DNA from: Nocardiopsis sp. JB363
Lineage (GTDB): Bacteria > Actinomycetota > Actinomycetes > Streptosporangiales > Streptosporangiaceae
Direction: 5' to 3'
Length of the DNA stretch: 34,462 nt
Assembly: GCF_900143625.1 (NCBI RefSeq)
Contig: NZ_FRFF01000153.1
Span: 1-34,462, forward strand
The position numbers and the translations under genes are program-made. The notes under the pieces were generated by a model. It had not been told where the DNA came from. It ran no database searches and worked only from the letters and a program-made list of their open reading frames with translations. This document shows positions 16,684 through 24,718 of this stretch, one piece after another (positions within the stretch are counted from its first letter, which is position 1; each line of letters starts with the position of its first letter).

Positions 16684-17892
16684 TCAGACGGCGGTGAATT
16701 TGGGGGAGTAGGCGGCGTGCAGGACCAGGGTGGCCGCGCCGATGGCGCCGACGTCCTCACCGATCAGGGACGGTTCCACCCGCACCCGGCGCACCCCGCG
16801 GGCGATGGTGCGTTCGGACACCGCCTGATCCAGCGCCTCGGCGTACAGCGACCCGATGTGCGACATGCCCCAGCCACCCAGCACCACCACCGGAACGTCC
16901 ACCAGGTTGAGCAGGGTCACCGCGGCGTCGCCCAAGCGCCGACCGGCCGCGCCCACCACGCGCGCGGCGACCGGGTCCCCGGCGCGCGCCTCCCGGCACA
17001 CCTTCCGGTACGCGGCCACGGTGCGCGCCTGTCCGCGTTCGAAGTCCACCCGCTCCTCCCCGCGGTGGCGGGCGGCTTCGGTGGCCACCGCGTGCGGGGC
17101 CGCGTAGGTCTCCAGACAGCCACGATTGCCGCAGGGGCAGTCCGGTCCACGCGGGTCCACGGTCACGTGCCCGATCTCGGCCGCGTTGAAGCTGCCGCCG
17201 CGGTACACGTGGCCGTCCAACACCAGGCCGCCGCCGATGCCGGTGCCCACGTACACGAACGCCATGTCCTCGGAACGTTCGCCCCCGCCGGCCCAGCGTT
17301 CGCCGATGGTCGCGGCGGTGGCGTCGTTGTCGATCACCACCGGCAGTCCCGTGCGTTCGGCCAGGTCCTCGCGGAGGGGAACCGACCGCCATCCGGGCAG
17401 GTGGGGTGGGGTGACGGCGCTGGCGGAACGGTCGATCGGTCCGGGCGTGGCCACCCCCAGGCCCAGGACCCGGTCGGGGGCGGGTGAGCGTTCCACGATG
17501 GCGCGCACCGAACGGCTCAGGGCGTCGATGACCCGGCGCGGACCCTGGGAGGAAGGGGTGCGTCGGCGGGCGCGGGCCACCACCCGGCCGGCCAGGTCGG
17601 TGACGACCAGGGTGGTGGAGGACGGGTCGATGTGCATGCCCACCGCGTAGTAGGCGCCCGCGTTGAGCCGCAGCATGGTGGCGGGTTTGCCGCCTCGGGA
17701 GACGGCCCGGCCGTCCTCCAGGACCAGCCCGTTCTCCAGCAGTCGCCGCACGATGTTGGAGACCGTCTGTGCGGTCAGTCCGGTCTGTTCGGCCAGTTCG
17801 ACCCGGCTGACCCCGTCGGAGCGGCGCACCGCGTCGAGCACCCTGCTCTGGTTGAGGTCGCCCAGCCACAACAGGTTGGTGCTGGTGCGCAT
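16684..17892 (-). CDS. ROK-family transcriptional regulator
   Basis: A 402-aa protein. Residues about 8-75 form a winged HTH (SRVELAEQTGLTAQTVSNIV, then a GKPATMLRLN wing). The ROK sugar-kinase-like domain follows, with VIDNDATAATIGERW, GTGIGGGLVLDG and the zinc motif CPCGNRGCLE. Such proteins repress sugar-use operons and release DNA when sugar or a sugar phosphate binds. Length is normal for a NagC/XylR-type ROK repressor. ATG 17892 has GGAGGA eight bases before it. It is divergent from a sugar ABC importer that runs toward an alpha-mannosidase gene, so a mannose-containing ligand is the natural guess. Confidence 0.92.
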   Translation of the reverse strand: MRTSTNLLWLGDLNQSRVLDAVRRSDGVSRVELAEQTGLTAQTVSNIVRRLLENGLVLEDGRAVSRGGKPATMLRLNAGAYYAVGMHIDPSSTTLVVTDLAGRVVARARRRTPSSQGPRRVIDALSRSVRAIVERSPAPDRVLGLGVATPGPIDRSASAVTPPHLPGWRSVPLREDLAERTGLPVVIDNDATAATIGERWAGGGERSEDMAFVYVGTGIGGGLVLDGHVYRGGSFNAAEIGHVTVDPRGPDCPCGNRGCLETYAAPHAVATEAARHRGEERVDFERGQARTVAAYRKVCREARAGDPVAARVVGAAGRRLGDAAVTLLNLVDVPVVVLGGWGMSHIGSLYAEALDQAVSERTIARGVRRVRVEPSLIGEDVGAIGAATLVLHAAYSPKFTAV

Positions 17893-18068
17893 ACGTCGTT
17901 CCTCCGCCTTCCGGTGCGGGAGCTTCTGCCGGGCCGCCCGTCCCATCCGAGGGTAACCGCACTGGTTCGCCCCACTTCCCCCATTGTCTTTATCCAAGGT
18001 TTTTAGTAAGCATGTGACACGACTCACTCTCCCGGGTCGCCCGGCCATCGCTGCGTGAGGGGTAAACG
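17893..18068. promoter_or_regulatory. Divergent promoter/operator region, ROK regulator and ABC importer
   Basis: The 176-bp gap has an AT-rich core at 17980-18015. Its CTTTATCCAAGG...TTTTTAGTAAG is an imperfect dyad of the AT-rich kind bound by ROK repressors. It lies about 60-90 bp before the binding-protein start, where repression of the importer would be effective. The exact operator is not certain. Confidence 0.45.
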
Positions 18069-19433
18069 ATGAGGGGAACTCCACGGAACACCACTCGGGC
18101 GGTGGCAGCCGCCGCGCTCCTGTCCCTGGTCGCCGCCGGTTGCTCCTCGGGGGCCGACCGGGACGAGAACACGGTCCGGGTCGCCTACCAGAAGTTCGGC
18201 ACCTTCATCGCGATGGACTCGCTGATGCGGAAGGTCAAGGAGGAGTTCGAGGCCGACAACCCCGACGTCACCGTCGAACTCCACGCCATCGAGGCGCAGG
18301 CCGAGGACTACCAGACCCAGGTCAACCTCATGAACGGCTCCCCGAGCGAGGCTCCCGACCTGATCTACCAGGACACCTTCACCATCAACCAGGACGCCGA
18401 CGCCGGTTACCTCATGCCACTGGACGACCACTTCGACACCTGGGAGGACGCCGAACTGTTCAGCGAACAGGAGGCCGAGGCGGTCACCTCGCTGGACGGC
18501 ACCCGGTACGGCGTCATGCTCGGAACCGACGTGCGCGGCCTGTGGTACCGGACCGACCTCCTGGAACAGGCCGGCGTGGACACCCCCTGGGAGCCGGCCA
18601 CCTGGGACGAGGTGCTCGACGCCGCCCGCGTCGTGCAGGAGGAGCACGGCGACGCGGTGGTCCCGCTCAACGTCTACTCGGGCACCCCCGCAGGGGAGGC
18701 AGCCTCACTCCAGGGCTTCCAGATGCTGCTCAGCGGTACCGACGACGGTCTCTTCGAGGAGTCCTCCGAACAGTGGGTGTCCTCCAGCGCCGGGTTCACC
18801 GAGTCACTGGAGTTCGTCCGGACCATCTTCGACGAGGGCCTCACCCACGACCCGCAGGACGCCTTGGACGCCAACATCGCCACCGTCAACAACGAGGAGC
18901 GTTTTCCGGGCGGGGAGATGGCGATCAGCCTGGAGGGTTCCTGGGCCACCCAGTCCTGGATCGAGGGGGCCAACCAGCCCTGGCCGGAGTGGGAGGAGCA
19001 CATGGAGTTCACCCGCATGCCCACGCGGAGCGGCCAAGGTGAGGGCGCGACCAGCATGTCCGGCGGCTGGGCCCTGTCGATGGGCGCCCACGCCACCGAC
19101 CCCGACCTGGCCTGGCAGGTCATGACCCACACCCTGAACCAGGAGAACGCGGTGAAGTTCGCCGTCGAGGGCGGTCAGATCCCGGTGCGTTCCGACGTCG
19201 CCGAGGACCCCGGCTTCCTGGAGGCGGCACCCAAGGCCGAACAGTTCGCCGAACTCGTCGACATCACCGGTTTCCGCCCCGCCTACAGCGAGTACCCGAG
19301 GGTCTCCCTGGCGATCCAGGAGGCCATGGAGGTCGTGATGCTGGGCGAGGCCACCCCGGAGGAGGCCGCCGAGCTCTACTCCCAGGAGTTGGAGTCGATC
19401 GTGGGACCCGACAATGTGACGGACGGTTCCTGA
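18069..19433 (+). CDS. Sugar ABC transporter substrate-binding lipoprotein
   Basis: A 454-aa family-1 extracellular solute-binding protein. The signal peptide (residues 1-24) ends in the lipobox LVAAGC, with lipidation at Cys25. The mature part has VRVAYQKFGTF, then PDLIYQDTFTINQDADAGYL, GTRYGVMLGTDVRGLWYRTDL and EMAISLEGSWATQSWIEG, all typical of carbohydrate-binding proteins of this class. It would sit on the outer face of the membrane and deliver a sugar to the two permeases that follow. No ATPase gene is present, so a shared ATPase (MsiK-like) encoded elsewhere is likely. ATG 18069 follows GAGGGG at good spacing. Confidence 0.95.
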   Translation: MRGTPRNTTRAVAAAALLSLVAAGCSSGADRDENTVRVAYQKFGTFIAMDSLMRKVKEEFEADNPDVTVELHAIEAQAEDYQTQVNLMNGSPSEAPDLIYQDTFTINQDADAGYLMPLDDHFDTWEDAELFSEQEAEAVTSLDGTRYGVMLGTDVRGLWYRTDLLEQAGVDTPWEPATWDEVLDAARVVQEEHGDAVVPLNVYSGTPAGEAASLQGFQMLLSGTDDGLFEESSEQWVSSSAGFTESLEFVRTIFDEGLTHDPQDALDANIATVNNEERFPGGEMAISLEGSWATQSWIEGANQPWPEWEEHMEFTRMPTRSGQGEGATSMSGGWALSMGAHATDPDLAWQVMTHTLNQENAVKFAVEGGQIPVRSDVAEDPGFLEAAPKAEQFAELVDITGFRPAYSEYPRVSLAIQEAMEVVMLGEATPEEAAELYSQELESIVGPDNVTDGS

Positions 19434-19436
19434 CCG

Positions 19437-20405
19437 GTGGCGACCACGACCACCCACGGCGACGGGACTGGCCGGGGCGACGGAACCGGCGGGGGATCCG
19501 AGCCCCGCCGGGCCGGCGAGAGCCCTCGGAGGGTGCGGTGGGCGCGCTCGGCCCGCTGGGTCCTGCCCATGGGTCCCGCCCTGTTCCTGCTGCTGGCGTT
19601 CTTCGCCGGCCCCATCCTGTGGACGGTGTGGGCGTCCCTGACCAACGCCGCCCTCACCGGAGCGCAGGCCGCGCAGACCGAGTTCGTCGGCATCGCCAAC
19701 TTCGAACGTCTGATCGCCGACACCCGCTTCCGTGAAGCCACCGTCCTCACTGTGCTCTTCCTGGTGGGGTGCGTGTTCGGACAGACCGTGCTCGGCCTGA
19801 CCCTGGCCCTGTTGATGCGCAACCGGCACGGCGCGGTGCGCGCCACGGTCGGCGCGATCGTGGTGGGCGCGTGGGTGGTCCCCGAGGTCGTGGCCGGGTT
19901 CGTCTGGTACGCGTTCCTGGAACGGGAGGGCAGTTTCAACGCCATCCTGGGGTTCTTCGGCGCGGAGCCGCAGAACTGGCTGTTCACCGCGCCACTGCTG
20001 GCGGTGGTCCTGGCCAACATCTGGAAGGGCACCGCCTTCTCGATGATGACCTACTCCGCGGGGCTGTCGGAGGTGCCCGACGACCTCAAGGAGGCCGCCC
20101 GGGTGGACGGAGCCTCCTCCTTCCAGGTGCTGGTGCACGTGGTGCTGCCGCTGCTGCGCCGCACGCTGGCCACCACCCTGCTCCTGATCACGTTGCAGAC
20201 CGTGCAGGTGTTCACGCTGATCTTCGTGATGACCTCCGGCGGTCCCGGTGCGCGCAGCACCACCCTGCCGTTGCTGATGTACCAGGAGGCGCTGCGCATG
20301 GGCGACCTGGGCTACGGCACCGCGATCGCCCTGGCGTTGCTGGTGGTCGCCGGCCTGTTCTCCGTCGTCTACGTGTGGATGCTCAGCAGGGAGGAACAGC
20401 GATGA
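19437..20405 (+). CDS. Sugar ABC transporter permease (MalF/UgpA type)
   Basis: A 322-aa inner-membrane protein. After a Gly/Thr-rich N-terminus of about 35 residues it has six predicted helices starting at WVLPMGPALFLLLAFFAGPI. The EAA loop, which contacts the ATPase, is visible as LKEAARVDGASSFQVLVHVV near residues 218-237. GTG 19437 lies 4 bp after the binding-protein stop with only a weak ribosome site, so translation may depend on the upstream gene. It overlaps the next permease as ATGA. Confidence 0.93.
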   Translation: MATTTTHGDGTGRGDGTGGGSEPRRAGESPRRVRWARSARWVLPMGPALFLLLAFFAGPILWTVWASLTNAALTGAQAAQTEFVGIANFERLIADTRFREATVLTVLFLVGCVFGQTVLGLTLALLMRNRHGAVRATVGAIVVGAWVVPEVVAGFVWYAFLEREGSFNAILGFFGAEPQNWLFTAPLLAVVLANIWKGTAFSMMTYSAGLSEVPDDLKEAARVDGASSFQVLVHVVLPLLRRTLATTLLLITLQTVQVFTLIFVMTSGGPGARSTTLPLLMYQEALRMGDLGYGTAIALALLVVAGLFSVVYVWMLSREEQR

Positions 20406-21295
20406 GCCGCGAGCGGAGCACCGAGACCGGTGGGCGCGGTGGCCGCACCGGTGCGCGGATGGTGGTGAGCGCGCCCGGGCGGGTCGCCGGGGCCCTCCTG
20501 ACGTACCTGGTCCTGGGAGCTCTGGCCGTGGTGTTCCTGGTGCCCCTGTTGTGGATGGTGTTCGCGTCCGTGGACACCGAACCCTCCCTGCGCGCGGGGC
20601 TTCCCACCGCGCTCACCCTGGACCACTTCACCGCGATCATGACACCCGAGATCGTCTATCGGCCGATCTGGAACAGCGTCCTCACCTGCGGGGGAGCGGC
20701 GGTGATCACCGCGTTCTGCTCCATGCTGGCCGCCTACCCGCTGTCCCGGTACAACCTGCGCTTTCGCAAACCGTTCCTGTACTCGGTCCTGTTCGCCACC
20801 GGCCTGCCCATCACCGCGATCATGGTGCCCGTGTACGGGATGTTCGTGCAGGCCAACCTGTTGAACTCGCTGACCGCCACCACCCTGTTCCTGGCCGCCA
20901 GCACACTGCCGTTCGGGATCTGGCTGACGAAGAACTTCATCGACGGCATCCCCATCGCCCTGGAGGAGGCCGCCTGGGTGGACGGCGCGTCCGCCTGGCA
21001 GTCCCTGCGCTACCTGGTGGCGCCGCTGCTGGCCCCGGGCCTGGCGGTGGTCGGGATCTTCACCCTGGTCACCACCTGGGGCAATTTCTTCGTGCCGTTC
21101 ATCCTGCTCACCAGCCCGGAGAAGATGCCGGCGGCGGTGCGCGTGTTCACGTTCTTCGGCCAGTACGGGAGCGTGCGCTACGGCGAACTGGCGGCCTACT
21201 CGCTGTTGTACACGGTGCCGGTGGTGGTGCTGTACATGGTGGTCTCCCGCGCGATGGGCGGCCGGTTCGCCCTCGGCGGCGCCATGAAGGGCTGA
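20402..21295 (+). CDS. Sugar ABC transporter permease (MalG/UgpE type)
   Basis: A 297-aa inner-membrane protein with six predicted helices (the first is YLVLGALAVVFLVPLLWMVF). Its EAA loop is ALEEAAWVDGASAWQSLRYL. ATG 20402 overlaps the first permease's stop and has GGGAGGAA just before it. It pairs with the first permease to form the import channel and is the last gene of the importer operon. The alpha-mannosidase gene comes toward it from the other strand. Confidence 0.94.
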   Translation: MSRERSTETGGRGGRTGARMVVSAPGRVAGALLTYLVLGALAVVFLVPLLWMVFASVDTEPSLRAGLPTALTLDHFTAIMTPEIVYRPIWNSVLTCGGAAVITAFCSMLAAYPLSRYNLRFRKPFLYSVLFATGLPITAIMVPVYGMFVQANLLNSLTATTLFLAASTLPFGIWLTKNFIDGIPIALEEAAWVDGASAWQSLRYLVAPLLAPGLAVVGIFTLVTTWGNFFVPFILLTSPEKMPAAVRVFTFFGQYGSVRYGELAAYSLLYTVPVVVLYMVVSRAMGGRFALGGAMKG

Positions 21296-21363
21296 CCGAA
21301 CCCGCCGGTCCCGCTGGTCCCACCGGCCCCACCGAACCCGTCGGTTCCGCCGGTCCCACCGAA
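21296..21363. repeat. Degenerate GGTCCC/GAACCC short tandem repeats
   Basis: Degenerate 9-bp units (CCCGCCGGT, CCCGCTGGT, CCCACCGGC, CCCACCGAA) make two imperfect copies of a roughly 27-bp block directly after the permease stop. In one frame they read as a collagen-like Gly-Pro-Ala string, but that frame lacks a start and is not a gene. The last copy forms the left arm of the terminator next to it. Confidence 0.6.
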
Positions 21364-21401
21364 CCCGCCGGTCCCGAAACCTCTCGGACGGGACCGGCGG
21401 G
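21364..21401. terminator. Bidirectional terminator between importer operon and mannosidase gene
   Basis: A perfect 13-bp stem (CCCGCCGGTCCCG / CGGGACCGGCGGG) with a 12-base loop lies between the convergent stops at 21295 and 21406. Confidence 0.8.
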
Positions 21402-21405
21402 GGAA

Positions 21406-24400
21406 TCAGAGCTCCAAACGCAGGGTGAGGATCTGGAACGGGCGCAGTCCCACGTGCACCCGGTGCGGCCCCCGACCATCGTCATCGGCGGGCATCACGG
21501 CCGACACCAGATCTGGGGCCTCCTCGTAGTCCTCCTCCAGCAGGTTCACCGCACGCACCCCGCGCACGGGGAAACCGGTGCGCAGCGACGTCCGAGCACG
21601 TCCGCCGCGGGCCTCGTAGAGGCGCACCACCACGTCCCCGGAACGGTCGTCGGCGAGCTTGACCGACTCCACCACCACGCCGGGGTCGTCCACCTCCACC
21701 AGCGGTTCCACCGCCGCCGCGCCCGGTACCGAACGCACCGGCAGGTTGATCCGGTACCCCTCGCGCACCGCGTCCTCGATCTCCGCTCCCGGTGCCAGGG
21801 CGTAGCGGAGTCGGTGCTCTCCCTGGTCGGTCTCGGGGTCGGGGAAACGTGGCGCCCGCAGCAGCGACAGCCGTACCGTCGTGGTGGTCCCACCGTCGGA
21901 GCGCACGTCACGGGTGACGTCGTGCCCGTAGGTGGAATCGTTGAGCACCGCCACCCCGTAGCCGGGTTCGGCCACGTGCACCCAGCGGTGCGCGCAGATC
22001 TCGAACTTGGCGGCGTCCCAGGAGGTGTTGGTGTGCGCGGGCCGCTTGACGTGCCCGAACTGGATCTCCGAGGTCGACTCGTGCGCCCGCACGTCCACCG
22101 GGAACGCGGCCTTGAGGAACTTCTCGCGTTCGTGCCAGTCCACGGTGGTGTCCACGTCCAGCCGCCGCGCGCCCGGTGACAGCGACACCACCTGGCTGAG
22201 GGAGGAGTCCCCGAAGGACCGGGTGACACGCACGCCCACGGTGCCGGTGGGGAGCGCGGCCTCGGCGGCCTCCTCGTCGGTGAGCGCGGTGACCGCGTCG
22301 GTCTCGGTGAGGTCGGTGACGCTGTTGCGGTAGAACTCGTCCACGTCCCAGGCGTCCCACTGGTTCGGGACGTCCTGGTGAAGTTGGAGCAGGTTGCCGG
22401 GCAGACCCGGGGCGAGTACCTCCCGGCCCTCGGGTTCGACCGACCGGTCCAGGATCGAGGCCACCAGCCCTCGGTGATCCACCCGCACCGTCAACAGCCC
22501 GTTGTCCAGGGTGAAACCGTCGTCGTCGGTGGCGAGCGAGGCCCGCACACCGGCCTCGGCGGTGGGCGAGGCGATCCGGGAAATCGGCAGCGCCCCCAGT
22601 GCCGGCACCCCGTCGCGTTCGTGGGGGGTCGGGTTGAACACCACCGCGTCGTTCTCGGCGGCGCCTCCCTCGGACCCGGCCGCGCCGGCCAGCGCGGCCT
22701 GCGCCTCGCCGATGACCTCCGTCAGTTCCTCGGCGACCTGCCGGTAGGACTCGGCCGCCTCACGGTGGACCCAGGCGATCGAACTCCCGGGCAGGATGTC
22801 GTGGAACTGGTTGAGCAGCACCGTCCGCCACACCCGCTCCAACCGCTCGTACGGGTACTCGGCGCCCACGCGCACCGCCGCCGTGGCCGCCCACAGCTCC
22901 GCCTCGCGCAGCAGGTGCTCCGAGCGCCGGTTGCCCTGCTTGGTCGCCGCCTGACTGGTGTAGGTGCCCCGGTGGAACTCCAGGTACAGCTCGCCCAACC
23001 AGACCGGTGCGTCGGTGTACTCGGCGTGCGCCCGGGAGAAGAACTCCTCGGGGTGCTCGATCGTCACCCGCGGCGACCCCTCCAGGTCCCTCAGACGGGC
23101 CGCCCGGCCCAACATCTCCCGGGTGGGTCCGCCACCGCCGTCCCCGTACCCGAACGGCACCAGCGAGTACGAGGACCCGCCCTTGTCGCGGAAGTTGCGG
23201 GAGGCGTGCGCCAGCTCCGACCCGGTCAGCTCCGCGTTGTAGGTGTCCACCGGCGGGAAGTGTGTGAACACCCGGGTGCCGTCCAGCCCCTCCCACCAGA
23301 ACGTGTGGTGCGGGAACCGGTTGACCTGGTTCCACGAGATCTTCTGGGTGAGGAACCAGCGCGACCCCGACAGCCGCACCAGCTGCGGCAGGGCCGCCGA
23401 ATACCCGAAGGAGTCCGGTAGCCACACCTCCTGGGTGTCCACCCCCAACTCGTCGCGGAAGAACCGCTTGCCGAAGACGAACTGGCGGGCGAGCGCCTCC
23501 GACCCCGGCATGTTGGTGTCGGACTCCACCCACATGCCGCCCACCGGAACGAACCGGCCCGCCTCGGCCTCCTTCACCACCCGGGTGAACAGCTCCGGCT
23601 GGTGTTCCTTGATCCACGCCCACTGCTGGGCCTGCGACATCGCGAACACCAGCTCCGGGTGGTCGTCCATCAGCCCCAGCACGTTGGCGCTGGTGCGCGC
23701 CACCTTCCGGACGGTCTCGCGCAGCGGCCACAGCCACGCCGAGTCGATGTGGGCGTGCCCGACCGCCGAGACCCGGTGCGTGCCGGCCGCGGCGGGCGAG
23801 GCCAGTTCCGGGGCCAACACCTCGCGGGCGCGCGCGGCGCTGCCGGGCACGTCCTGGGGGTCCAGCGCATCCAGGGTGCGACCCAGTGCGCGCAGCAGCC
23901 GCCAACGCCGGGGATCCCCCTCGTCGAGTTCGCGCATCAGCCCACCCGCGACCTCCAGGTCCAGGGCCAACTCCCACACCCCGGTCTCGAAGATCGCCAG
24001 GTCGGCGCGGGACAGTCGGTACAGCGGTTCGTCGTCCGGGCCGCGCCCACCGCCCAATTCGGTGGGCTGGAACGGCGGGCTGTCGAGGATGACCGGGTTG
24101 GCGGCGGCCTCCACGTGGAACTCCACGTCCTCGCCGCCGGCGGCCGGGGAACCGACCGGGATCCACGCGTTGCGCGGGTTGAGGCCCTTGACCACGGTGC
24201 CGTCGGAGCGGTGCACCAGCCCCTCGCTCTGGAAACCGGGCATGCCGACGTCGAACCCGAGGTCGACCACCGCCTCCACCCTGCGACCGGCCCACTCGGC
24301 GGGCACTCGGCCGCGTACCCGGAACCAGGTGGTGCCCCACGCCGGCCCCCAGGCGTCACCCACCCGGGCGGGTTCGTAGGGCGCGGCGATTCCCTCCGCC

Positions 24401-24534
24401 GCCGGCACCGGTTCCCCGGGCGCGTCCCAGCGCGCCACCTCCAAGGGGACCGATCTTCCATGCACCGCGGGCCACACCCGTTCCCGCAGAGCCCGTTCCA
24501 GTCGTGCCTCGATCAGCCGCCGGTCGTCATGCAC
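21406..24534 (-). CDS. GH38 alpha-mannosidase
   Basis: A 1042-aa enzyme of glycoside hydrolase family 38. It has an N-terminal beta region (about 1-250), then the catalytic domain with the zinc-site HAHIDSAWLW (about 259-268), the VPVGGMWVESDTNMPG stretch, and the nucleophile-bearing LPDSFGYS (about 370-377). A helical region and C-terminal beta domains follow, ending in PFQILTLRLEL. No signal peptide is present, so it is likely cytoplasmic and removes alpha-linked mannose from imported oligosaccharides. GTG 24534 is in frame and has GGAG seven bases upstream; the neighbouring ATG (24530) is out of frame. It converges on the sugar importer, and the ROK regulator may control both. Confidence 0.94.
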   Translation of the reverse strand: MHDDRRLIEARLERALRERVWPAVHGRSVPLEVARWDAPGEPVPAAEGIAAPYEPARVGDAWGPAWGTTWFRVRGRVPAEWAGRRVEAVVDLGFDVGMPGFQSEGLVHRSDGTVVKGLNPRNAWIPVGSPAAGGEDVEFHVEAAANPVILDSPPFQPTELGGGRGPDDEPLYRLSRADLAIFETGVWELALDLEVAGGLMRELDEGDPRRWRLLRALGRTLDALDPQDVPGSAARAREVLAPELASPAAAGTHRVSAVGHAHIDSAWLWPLRETVRKVARTSANVLGLMDDHPELVFAMSQAQQWAWIKEHQPELFTRVVKEAEAGRFVPVGGMWVESDTNMPGSEALARQFVFGKRFFRDELGVDTQEVWLPDSFGYSAALPQLVRLSGSRWFLTQKISWNQVNRFPHHTFWWEGLDGTRVFTHFPPVDTYNAELTGSELAHASRNFRDKGGSSYSLVPFGYGDGGGGPTREMLGRAARLRDLEGSPRVTIEHPEEFFSRAHAEYTDAPVWLGELYLEFHRGTYTSQAATKQGNRRSEHLLREAELWAATAAVRVGAEYPYERLERVWRTVLLNQFHDILPGSSIAWVHREAAESYRQVAEELTEVIGEAQAALAGAAGSEGGAAENDAVVFNPTPHERDGVPALGALPISRIASPTAEAGVRASLATDDDGFTLDNGLLTVRVDHRGLVASILDRSVEPEGREVLAPGLPGNLLQLHQDVPNQWDAWDVDEFYRNSVTDLTETDAVTALTDEEAAEAALPTGTVGVRVTRSFGDSSLSQVVSLSPGARRLDVDTTVDWHEREKFLKAAFPVDVRAHESTSEIQFGHVKRPAHTNTSWDAAKFEICAHRWVHVAEPGYGVAVLNDSTYGHDVTRDVRSDGGTTTTVRLSLLRAPRFPDPETDQGEHRLRYALAPGAEIEDAVREGYRINLPVRSVPGAAAVEPLVEVDDPGVVVESVKLADDRSGDVVVRLYEARGGRARTSLRTGFPVRGVRAVNLLEEDYEEAPDLVSAVMPADDDGRGPHRVHVGLRPFQILTLRLEL

Positions 24535-24587
24535 GGTGGGTCTCCGATCACTCGTCCCCTGGCAGATGCTGCGTACGTTGCCGGCGT

Positions 24588-24624
24588 CACACCACTTCGT
24601 CAATGCTTTGGACGAAGTGGTGTG
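24588..24624. terminator. Perfect 14-bp inverted repeat between PPDK-like gene and mannosidase gene
   Basis: CACACCACTTCGTC and GACGAAGTGGTGTG are exact complements around a nine-base loop. The site lies 95 bp after the stop of the PPDK-like gene and 54 bp before the mannosidase start, both on the minus strand. It could be that gene's terminator or an operator for the mannosidase promoter; the AT-richer stem and its place just upstream of a start keep the second option open. A 12-bp direct repeat (CCGGGTCGAGGA twice) lies at 24640-24663. Confidence 0.6.
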
Positions 24625-24718
24625 GGGGAGTTTCGCCGACCGGGTCGAGGACCGGGTCGAGGACCGGGGCGATGGTCGGGCCGATGACCGGGTTCGGGGC
24701 GGGCTCGGACCGGTCCGA

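Noticed and set aside
21296..21400. Collagen-like Gly-Pro-Ala reading frame after the permease
   Set aside because: It is the +1 frame running on from the permease shadow frame and has no own start; better explained as repeats plus a terminator.
23243..24379. 378-codon plus-strand frame opposite the mannosidase
   Set aside because: Serine/arginine-rich antisense shadow of a clear GH38 gene.
24640..24663. 12-bp direct repeat in the gap after the PPDK-like gene
   Set aside because: Only two GC-rich copies, with no symmetry or promoter context.
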